Assembly (NCBI RefSeq): GCF_036370855.1
Contig: NC_088113.1
Span: forward strand, 17,876,501-17,940,500
Reading direction: 5' to 3'
DNA length: 64,000 nucleotides
Source of the DNA: Dromaius novaehollandiae
Lineage: Eukaryota > Chordata > Aves > Casuariiformes > Dromaiidae
Positions 53,942 through 64,000 of this stretch are shown here, one piece after another. The translations under genes and the position numbers were made by a program. The notes under the pieces are model-generated. The model did no database searches, was not told the DNA's origin, and saw only the letters and a list, made by a program, of their open reading frames with translations. Each line of letters begins with the position of its first letter. The first letter of the stretch is position 1.

Positions 53942-56900
53942 GTATAAATTATGTTGCCATTTATTTAATTTGGTTATTAATCTTGTTTGTGCTGTATGTA
54001 TGTTTTGACTCAGGACTCCCCTAGGAAAGGGTTCGTTACTCTACAACACTTGGAGACCGGAATTTGAGATGTGCGCCTAAAAGCCCTTTGTTGTGTCTGC
54101 CATAAGCTTGCATTTCTCCTCCGAAATACCTGCAAAAGCGTGTTCAGTGCAAGCGCCTATTACTTTAATTCACTACCGGTTTTCTCAATTAAAATACATA
54201 GTCTTCATTTAGGCTTTCATAAAGCAAAAGTGAGAAAGAGAAGCTGAGCTGCAGTGTAGGTTAGCATTAGTGTGTCACTGTTCTCATAGTGTTTTCTTTC
54301 TTCAAGCTTATCCATGTAGGTAAGAAAAAATAAAATGAATTCATCTTTTTAATTTCAATTTTTCCTTCAAAAGTTCAGTAAGTCCGTGTTCATGTTGGTA
54401 TGTGGGGGCAACCAAATGTATATCGTCTTACAAACTTTATGTGAGTACGTTGTGAGACTTCTACAACTTAAGGGCAATTTCTGGAAGCAGTGACTTGGGC
54501 AACTTCCAAACATAAAGCACTACACTGTGGGGTGGAAGTAGGAGAACTGGCTAAACTAGTAGGGAAGCACAAGAAATCCCAAGCAGTGATTTTTCTCTAG
54601 CTATGTTTTTGCTTAGTGTAGACATAGCTTTTTCTTCAAATAATTGTCAAGTTTTGCAAATGACTTTATAGTAATATAATGGAAACTTTTTAATTGTTGC
54701 CTCTTTGGGTTCCCAAAGTAAAGTTAAATTGGGAGCTTGCAGCAATTGCTAGTTAGATGAAAGTGTTCTGAAAATAAAACAGATGATAGTTCTGAAGGGA
54801 CTGATCTTTCTTTTGACCGTGTGACAGAGAGGTGAGGGATGATTCTTAATGTTGTCTTGCTTCGTCAGGAGCACCTCATAATGAACTTACAACTTCAAGG
54901 AGTGCTGAAAAGAAAACACTGAGACATCTACTGTCTGGGAATAAATATGCATCTTTTTCAAAAAAATGGCTCTTTGGCCATGCCAATATAATATTATAAA
55001 CAGAAAATTTGAAGATGGAAAATGATGATTAGATAACAGACTCTGTGTGTGGAAGTAGCTGAAGACTAGATAGGTCAAAGTAAAGGTTTTGGTTGATGTG
55101 GTGCTGAAAAACAAGAAAATTGAGGCTTGTGCAAGTAGTTAGTTATGTTTGGCAACATCTATGTAAATGCATTTATTTTGGTAACTGTGATCATTGGGGG
55201 CAGTTTTCACTGTTTGATGCTTTCTTTAAATGAATTTTAAAACTGTTACTGCTTTCGGTGATAGGTTCTTGCTTAAGCCGACAGGTCTTATGATTGAAAC
55301 TGTTATTTCTTTTGGTTGTCTTATGAATACTACTGTGTGAACTTCACACATGCTGACCTAGAACAAAGGTGGAAAGCTTACCTTTCTGTTGTTTTAGTGT
55401 TGGTTGGAAAACATACCAACCATACAAACATACCAGGCTTTTTTGCTTTGATAACTCTGTATTTTTAAAAAACTGTTTGTACTGCCAGTCAGATGATTTT
55501 TGCTTGAAAGAAAGCTTCACATGTAAGTACTCTGAATCTTTACGCAGATAATTCATTAGCTTTGGTATTTGAAGTAACTTGTTCTCGAGCAGTTCGATGT
55601 TACATCATACTGCTTGATAACTAAACTTCCCTTTACAAGTTGGCATTTTTTTCCTGTCCTTCACTCAACATTGATTTTGCCACCTGAGTCATGAAGATAA
55701 TCTCTGAACAGAAATGACTGTCCTTGACACTTGTATCATGTTTTAAAGTGCTGTTTAATCTGCTCTTTTAAAAATAACTAACATGTTTGTTTCTCATATG
55801 TTTTTTCCAAAATGCATAAAATCAGGCCTGCAAAGAATATGCTTTAAACATGGAGTTCTGAACATCCTGACTATTTTTGCCGAGTCTGAATAAGTAAATG
55901 GTATACTTGTCACAGGAGCATCTTCGTCTAGATGAATGAAGTGGGAAATTAGAGCCATGGATTGGTCATCCTTTATCTGCCACTTGGGTAGACATGGGAC
56001 TTGGATGTGCTTCCTGATGCAGAAAATCTAGGTTATACATTGTATTGGTTTATTTCTTTTTTAATTTTTTATGCAGTAGACCCTATAGAACTTGGAATTA
56101 AAAATTACATCATCTCAAGCCTCTAATTCTTAACTTACTTTGCAGAAGAAAGTGTGATGACATAATTAAATATTTACTTTGTGTTCTAAGAGGCTCATAA
56201 TAGAAACCTGTATGGAAGCAAGAAGTGCTTAGAATGTGGCAGATGCGGCTTACTGTTAGTTGCAGATACACTCTGAAAATATGTTGTTGATCCAGTACAC
56301 AAGATAGCATCATAATTTTCAGGATCAATAGCATGTAAGAATAGATTAAGCTTACTTTAACTCTATTTTTATACTGTTAAAATTATAATTTAACTTTCTG
56401 GCCTAGACAGATCCTTCAGATTATTTTGGTATATTTTATTATGCACATGTTTTAATCATCTAGTACTGCCAAAAAAGTTAAGATGACTTTTCAAAAGTAC
56501 TATTGACAGAATTTTTAGAGCCAGATTTTTAGTGAATTACAGCTGCCCTTCATTCAGAAGATGCAGGAGGGTGGATACCAGTGTCATCTTGCGATTGTTT
56601 ATAAATCTGGTAGAGTATACACAAAAGGTGAATTGTGCCTGCAGCTGCAGAAATGCATCTGGATCTTTTAGCCTTGGCCCCTTTTTTCTATGGTCCAGAA
56701 CTTAAACTGGCCATTGCACTGGGCATGTAATGTCAATACTTGGTATTAGATTTAATAGCAACCCTAATTGGCAGGATTCCTATTTGAGTTCACTTTCTTT
56801 GCTGTGGTGGTGGTGTTAAAGGTTTAGATGAGACAGGGATTGTGGCTGTTGGTATGCTTTGGACCTTTGGGGTATTACAGAGGAGTTTGCCTGCTCATGA

Positions 56901-57662
56901 AATTTGTCAAGAAATGCATTTTCATGAATTGGTAATTTCATTATATTTTACTAGTGTAATTTGAACTTTTCTGAGCCAGTTTTTTAGGCCTCTTTCTGCC
57001 CCCACCCCCCCCCCAAAAAAAAAAGAAAAAAAGAATCTGTTAATATAGCTCATTGGGTTTTGGTACTAGTGATAGTTCAAAAGTAATTACAGTACAGAAA
57101 CTTTTAAGATGGTAAGCATCTGAAATCTAGGCATCTCTGTTCCTACACATTTCTCTCACTTCAGACCTAACCAGCTCAGACCATTGAAGTGGTGGAGGCC
57201 AACGTAGACTATGCTTCTTAAAATATGTTGGTGCAGTCGAGCAAAAACTACAGTCCTTTCAATAACTCTGAATTAGAAAGTGTTAATTCTACTGAGAAGT
57301 TAGCTCATCAGCCTATTTATAATGTTAGTTCAGCAGCGTGTTTGTTTACCAGACAAAATGAGATCTTAGTTGGAAGAATATATATTCTCCCACATGCATG
57401 TGTTCGTTTAGTCTTTACCAGAAAAAAAATAAACTATTGAACCCTTGTTTAATACTAAAACAAAAACATTACCTATATTTAGAGTTGAAGATAACTAATT
57501 TTTATTTATATGGTCTTATTTTCTCTTAAACATAATTATAAGTGCTTTGCAACCTTTTTATTATCAAAGTGGATAAATATTAGGAGGCAGGTGGCTATGT
57601 GGAGTCTTTATTAAAACTGAGCAGTAAATAGAGATAGAATTTGACTTCAAGCCAGGAAACTG

Positions 57663-57664
<2 letters not shown>

Positions 57665-57693
<29 letters not shown>
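57665..57693. repeat. T29 homopolymer
   Basis: 29 consecutive T. It could be a simple repeat or the tail of a minus-strand retroposed sequence whose body would start at 57694. Confidence 0.9.
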
Positions 57694-57697
<4 letters not shown>

Positions 57698-58380
57698 CTT
57701 GACGACAGCAGGCATGGTAAGAACTCTTATCCTGGTATCGTAAGATACCTGTTATGAGTATAGCTTTAGGAAATTCATAGCATAAATTCTGACTTTATAA
57801 AAGCTATTTTAATTTTGGGGTCTAATCTGATAACTCGTAATAGTCTGCTAGCTTTAAAGGAACAGTTCTGTAAGCTGTTTGCATGAGCTAGTGCTGCAGG
57901 ATTTGAGTATGTGAAGAATTGGTGGTGGACATAAAAACCAGAGTTGTTTAACATGGTAGTACTCTGCACTAGGTTAGTGAGCTGTTGTTGTCCTTGGGGC
58001 TTTTTTGCAATATGATTATCATCATAACTGTTCAGGGGTCTCCATGAAAATGATTTGTGAGATACTTTGTACAGAGTAAATGTAAAACTATACCAGCAAA
58101 GGGAGAATGAACGCACAGAAACATATGTTTAGAAGTGCCTGTAAGTAGGAAAATCAATAAACTAAACCTTTAACTATTTTTTTTCTGTTTTAATGGTTTT
58201 CTCCAGTGAAGTTATATGCCATAATTGTCTTTGTATTCTTAAATTTCAGTGATCAACTTGTTTACATTGTATTTACATGATGATGAGAAATGTTAAAGTA
58301 TACTTAATTGTATCTTCAAAGTACAAAGTTTGGTTGAAAGATAAATGTTCATAGATGGTTAATTTTGTATCTACTGACAC

Positions 58381-58420
58381 TTGCGTCCAAAGCTACTGTG
58401 TTGCATCCAAAGCTACTGTG
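58381..58420. repeat. 20-bp tandem duplication
   Basis: Two adjacent copies of TTGCGTCCAAAGCTACTGTG, the second with A for G at the fifth base. It looks like a recent replication-slippage duplication. Confidence 0.92.
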
Positions 58421-61400
58421 TTTGGAGCTATTGATTACGTCCCACCTTGCCACTTTAGAAATATGGAAAAACAAATGTTCAGGAAACTAGTAAGAAGCAA
58501 CTGGTTTTACAAAGCAGTACTGATTTACTAATTTTTTTTCTAACGGTGTGGCTAGAAATGAGCTGGTGTATCAGTCACGATCACGTGTGGCATTATGCAT
58601 CATGAATGTGGAAGGCATATAAAAAAAAGAATTTTATCATCTTTTACAATTGTGGACAATGAGAGGGTTTCCAAGGGAAGGCTATGTAGTTTAAAGAATG
58701 TTGTAACAGATGCACTCAAGTGGGAAAATGTCTCAAATATTGATAAAAAGTTGGAGAACAATTACAGAATTCTATGGGAATTTCAATTAAGTGTTTTACA
58801 CCAGAAAATACTAATTTGATGGAATCAGGTTTCCTCACTTTTTTTGTTAGGTTTGGTAACAGTTCTGCAAGTCAGCATCCTTGTCTGTAGAACAGAATTT
58901 GTGGCCAGAGTGAGACTGGGAATAGCCATCAGTTTTGTACGTGGTTAATCACTATACTGCTAAGAGTATTTTCGATCCAGTTTCATTTATACAAGTTTCA
59001 TGTTCAATAAATCATGCTTCTGATTGAAGGGCCTTGTGATGGGGCATACTCAGGGTGTGGAACAGTTTTTTTGTAGCTTGTTCTGATGCAGAAAGAAACA
59101 GATTTTGTAGCCTTAATTTTGTAACAAACCAGAAACCTAGCATCTCAGTTGGCCCTAATTCTTATGAAGTATCACCAAAAATCTGTAGGCCTGGGAAAAC
59201 AGAACATGATACCATCTGCCATTAAATCTATTTGGCTGATGTGTTCAAAGCTAAACTTTCAGATGTGCAGTTTGCTGCCACTGTTGTTTAAAGAGCTTAG
59301 CCGAACTTATTTTTAAAGCAATCAGCCTCATCTACTTCACTTCTGGGGTACTCAAAACTGGCCCTGGTGCATTTAATTGTAACTGCCAGCTGCATGAAGC
59401 TTTATAATAGGGATAGCTGCAGCCTTCGAAGAAATGGAAAGGTGATGGTGGGCCAGGTTTTCAGCTGATCCTCCTCATTCAACCTTTCTGTGCTCTGTTT
59501 AACAGGCTTAGAGGAGGAAGTTGCACTTCTCTTACTGTGGATGTTGGGTTAGTTTAATCTTGCCAAGACATCTTGGCAGGAGATGTTACTACATTAAGAC
59601 TTTGGAGTAGGGAACACATGTAACTGGGTAAATAGAATTCTCTTCTGGATGCTGCCGTCTGTGTAGCTGTTCTCTGGTTGAAGAGATTTTAAGTGTGTAA
59701 GTTGCCAAATCAGATGGCTTCTTGGCAAATTTTTATACATGTTTTAGATCCAGTGTTGTTGGTAGCCTAATTTCATAAGTCAATTAAGATTCATCCTTGC
59801 TGAAGCTTTCATTCAGAGATGAAACAGTGCAGTTTGATGCTTTGAGGAGATGTGTATGAAGCAAAAACACATGAATATTTATCTCCTAGTTCAAGCTATT
59901 TATTTCTGTCCCTTGAAGTACTACTGCTATGTTTTATTTGAGCTGACAACTCAAGAAAAGATGGGATTGGCTCTTATTCCACTAGTCATGCTGTAGGACT
60001 ATTGTTTTTTAGTTCTTATATTTTTAGTGCCAATATGAAGGCTGTATCTATTTATTCTTCTCCTGGCTCTTTTGGAGTGTCCTGCTCTGGACAAAAGTTG
60101 TGTCCTGGACCCAAGATAGCAAATGAATGAAAATGTTGCTCTTTATTAACATAGGTTGTTAGATGGATTAAAGAGGCCATGAATAGGTTTTCCTTTGCAT
60201 CAAGCTAATTTTAAATTCTGTCCAAACTATTTCTATTAAATTGAGCTTGTGTCTTTTTGACCTATTAAAGAAAAGTGAAATTCTGAAAATTGAACATCTT
60301 TTCAGAGCTCATGTGATTTACCTCTTTTCTGCTATCTGGCAATAATTGTGCAGTATTTCAGTCGTGAGATTTGGCAGAAAGTTTTCATTAGTTATTGTGA
60401 TGAAAACCTCACTTGACTTTCATTTTTCCTTTCATCTCTTCTTTTTTTCTTACTTGCAAGTATTCTCCTTTGAAGTTACTTTGTTACTTAGTTTTAAAAT
60501 TTGCTGTGGAAGTGCGGGTCCAGCATAACCTCTCTAGGCATGTGAAAAAGTTGATGAAAATGCAAAATCATTGCTAATTCTTTGTTGGCAACTTAATTCC
60601 AGTGTATTGAACTTCTGATATACTACTGGTTATACTGGAGAAACCGTGGTTTACTATTTCTGTACTTGTGTTTATTTAAATGCTTCTTGATCTCAAATAG
60701 ATTCAGTATCTCTATTCACTGGCTGTGTAATGATCATATCCTAGTGTTTATATATTTGTCTTGCAGAGCTAGAACACGTGCTTTAAGAGTGAAATATCAG
60801 GATCTGTAAAGGGAGAGGAATGTTGTCAACAAAACTTTTGCTTTCCAGAATTGCTGCATGATATTAAGTTGCAACTCTGGGTCCAGAGGTGAAAGACACT
60901 GCAGATGTAGTCAGTCAACCAAATTTCAAAAATGATCTTGGTGAACTGCATTCCATTCAAATCGGTCACTCCAGCTGTAATGCTTACCTTTCTGTAGAAA
61001 TGTAAGTGTTTCTTCAAGGGGGAGTAACTTCTTCTGGTTAACACAGCTGGGTCTTTTTGTTGAAGACTAATATATAGGAACAAGTTAATAGGGAGCAACT
61101 AGTTATGTTAACTAAGCCATGGTATTTGCTTGTTTAAACTCTTACACATTGCTTTAAACAGGGCTTAGTGCCTTTTTTGGTGTATAAATGATGAGAATGT
61201 CAGGATCTTACCAACACAGGCATAAGTTTTTTTCTTCTGTTTAGGAATGGAACTTGAGCATGTGTTGTAACAAACTTCAGGAAATACTATCCTAGGTAGA
61301 TAAATGGCATATCAAGCTTCAACTTCTAGCACTTGGCAGAGCTGTAAGCAAATGAAATGGTGTTATGGACAACCATTACAGATGGTATCACCAGCCTCAT

Positions 61401-62387
61401 GTAGCTGTGGTGAATATAGGAACCAGAGAGGAACCTTTATCATCTCATCAGGCAGTGGATCTCCACCCCTTTGGTTTCAGAGAAAAACCTATATAGGATT
61501 GAGTAGGACCTCTCCCTAAAAGGTGTACATGTATGTGTTCTTGTATGGACAGTTGTATGCATATTGCAGAATGCATTGAGCAGATTAGATACTTTATAAA
61601 GCTATTTTCGAAGTCTTGTACTGTTGTTGTCCTAGTTTAAAAAATAAATACGTGTGAGGGGAAGTGGTAATAGATCAGAACTGTGCAAAGTCTGTCACTG
61701 ATCTTATTGATAGGAGAAGAGCTTGATATACATCTTTGGAAAGCTGTTCTTTGTGTGTTCTGCTTCTAGGGACAATGAGTTTGTACAGCGCCCTCTGATC
61801 TGTGCAGAGTTAAGCTTTTGAAAGCAAAGCATGTTACCGGAAGCCAGATCAGCTGGTATGTGTTACTGTCAAGTTACCAGTTCAGTGCAATACTTGACAA
61901 AACACTTTCTGTTTGACATTATTCATAACCAGCTGATTGACAGGTACAGTAAAACTTTTTCTTCGTTATGGGAGCTTAGCTGTCACTGTAGTGAAAGTGA
62001 TATGAATACTATAATTTTCTGGTTAGCCCTAGCCCACTGCTAATGTTCCGCATAAAGGTTGTAAAGCTGATCATGGAGGGAAGCATGTTTTCCTCTGAGT
62101 GATTGACTCTCTTAGGATCTGTTTTAGTATCAGCAGTGCCTGTCGGGACCATCGGTGTGTTATGCATGTTTAGGAACAGCTGTTGCTTGGTTATTTCTTG
62201 TCATCCTTAGCAGTTGTATTTCTGGCAGGCAGTATGTCAACCTTAGTAATTTCCTCCTCTCCACAGAATGTGTTGCAAGCTGTGTTCTCAACCTGGTGCA
62301 GGTGTTTTCTCTTATTTCTGCAGTGTTTAATGCAACTGCATGCTTTGTTTTGTCTCTGTGTTGTCTTTAAAATACTTTCATTTTTAT

Positions 62388-62405
62388 CCCCCCCCCCCCC
62401 CCCCC
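62388..62405. repeat. C18 homopolymer
   Basis: 18 consecutive C; likely length-variable and difficult to sequence accurately. Confidence 0.9.
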
Positions 62406-64000
62406 AAGAGGGGAAACAGGCTACTAGTCGAGTTATCGAGCTGTCTTACAGGACTTTTTTTCTTTCCTCTTGGGAGAGAGTAAGGCCCTGATCTTGGTTT
62501 TCTGTTTTTATCTATTGGCTTTTACATTACCATCCTGGTACAGCTCAGTTTCTTTCTGTGGTAGATTTAAGGCGCTTGGATTCCTAGACAAAGTGTGAGT
62601 GTCATCAAACTGCAGTGTGCTTCTAGGATCCCGGTCTACAACTTGTTCCAGTGGCAAATGTGAATGAAGTCAGTGAGCGTCCATGGAGGCTTTTAACCTG
62701 CCTATAAAAACCAAGGGCCTTTCTCATATGCCTGTACAAAATAGACTAAATTCTGTTTCTGCAGCTTAATGACTGTTTTTACACCCCTGATGATAGCAAT
62801 TTTTCATGTCTTCCTATGGTTTTGCTTCCAGTAGCAAGGTGAGGAGATTTTTTTTCAGTTGCCTTTTAAAGATCAAATGAGCTTTAGCTTTTATTTTGTA
62901 AACTTCTGCAATTGCCTTTTAGATTGTCTATTGCTTGGAGCTTTCAAAAAAACCTGCTGATGGTAAATTGAGTACTGCTGTGCCTTGGCAAAACATCCTA
63001 ATGTCTTTTTAAGAAGAGGACTGTCCATGGTTATCAGTCATACAGGAATGTGCTAGCCTTTTTTGATGAGTTGTGAGAATTCAGAGGAGTTTTAGTGGAG
63101 TAACTTGCTTTTGGTCACCTGTCCTTGTGCAGCACTAATGACACCTTTTAATGATGAATGTGTGAAGCAGACTTTGAGTGTGTGAGACTTGTAGCTAGTG
63201 TTATATTTCAGTCCCCTATGGTTCAGATTGTTGGGTTACTTGCTTGGGACCAATCTGGAATTCTTACTTCATTGTTGGTATTAACATTTCTAAGTTGTGT
63301 TATAGGACAGTGTAATATCTTGTTTAACCTGTTGGTGCATGGTTTTACAACATCACTAAGGTGCAAGGCTTATTTGAGAGGAACCCAAATAGTAGTCCTT
63401 TGATTAGAAGCCATGAGAAGCTCTTGCAAGTTTTTGGCTTTGCATGCTATGCTTAGCTTAACTCTTGCTAGTCTGGTTTTGTATATCGTAGGTATTTGCA
63501 TGCAAATAGGTAAAATGACTAGAAAAACTAGCTCCTACCAAAATAATTTCTTTGTAAAGATTTGCTTCAGGAAATTATGTTAAACTGTCTTCTGTTAATT
63601 GCTGTGCACCCACTTCAAATGTAATTGCAAAAAGTAGAATTGTTTTGTGAATGTTCTTGACAACTTAGTGCAGAGAATTTCGTGCAGCAAAATATAAGAT
63701 AATAGTTTACAGTTCAGATTTACTAACCAATAATAAAGTTGTAGTGTTGCGATGGGTATGATAGCTTTTTTATTTGCTTTATCTGTTTTTCAGTTTTAGC
63801 TTTAAAAATATCACCTCTTCTGAGGGGAAATCAGTCTGTTACAAACATAAAAATAAATGTGGCAATTTTTATGTGTGCACACAAAACGCAAATAAAAATT
63901 AATATATACCAATCCATAGCCTTAAAATATGAGGAAACAGATGAGCTTTGTGATTTGTCTTACAAACCATGAAACCTGGGTTGTTTGTGGTCAGGAGAAA

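Larger units (their letters stand above)
53942..64000 (+). other. OSBPL2: Probable 5' intron of OSBPL2 (AT-rich)
   Basis: About 10 kb of AT-rich DNA after the CpG island. I looked for the OSBPL2 coding start (MNGEEEFFDAVTG-like) and ORD-domain signatures such as HHPP and did not find them. ORFs are below 115 codons. Simple repeats: C/A tract 57001-57033, T29 at 57665-57693, C18 at 62388-62405, and a 20-bp tandem duplication at 58381-58420. Confidence 0.5.

Noticed and set aside
59559-59580. TGCCAAGA-TCTTGGCA inverted repeat
   Set aside because: Arms of only 8 bp; this length is expected by chance several times in 64 kb, and no flanking structure supports it.

Overview
The window looks like a piece of a bird (sauropsid) chromosome that is orthologous to human 20q13.33 (chicken chromosome 20). 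Evidence for this is the conserved gene order, compact introns, several CpG-island promoters and a very low density of interspersed repeats. The order read from the sequence is SS18L1 (3' end, +), MTG2/GTPBP5 (complete, +), HRH3 (complete, -), and a CpG-island promoter on the + strand in the place where human has OSBPL2. Assignment to birds rather than another reptile is an inference.

Layout. 1-5.5 kb: the last three coding exons of SS18L1 (CREST), its introns and a long AT-rich 3' UTR. 5.5-6.3 kb: short intergenic spacer. 6.3-12.6 kb: MTG2 with a CpG-island promoter and six coding exons whose splice phases all join exactly into a 397-residue Obg-family mitochondrial GTPase. 12.6-32.0 kb: about 19 kb of AT-rich intergenic DNA with no supportable gene, only short chance ORFs and some inverted or tandem repeats. 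32.0-34.85 kb: HRH3, three coding exons on the minus strand giving a 421-residue histamine H3 receptor. 34.3-53.3 kb: a GC- and CpG-rich stretch holding the HRH3 5' region, several minisatellites, a (TTCC)n array and possible regulatory elements, but no convincing gene. 52.6-53.3 kb: CpG-island promoter, probably OSBPL2 exon 1. 53.3-64 kb: AT-rich DNA, most likely the first intron(s) of OSBPL2, whose coding exons were not found and should lie beyond the window.

The genes do not form a functional unit: a neuronal BAF-complex co-activator, a mitochondrial ribosome-assembly GTPase and a neuronal Gi-coupled receptor simply sit together in an old syntenic block. No new biological system was found. 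The most unusual observations are structural: a 69-bp segment present both in an SS18L1 intron and downstream of the gene, several well-formed inverted repeats (17.6, 21.0 and 51.0 kb), a minisatellite directly 5' of HRH3 that keeps the HRH3 reading frame open far upstream of its start codon, and MYB-like motif clusters in two of the CpG islands.
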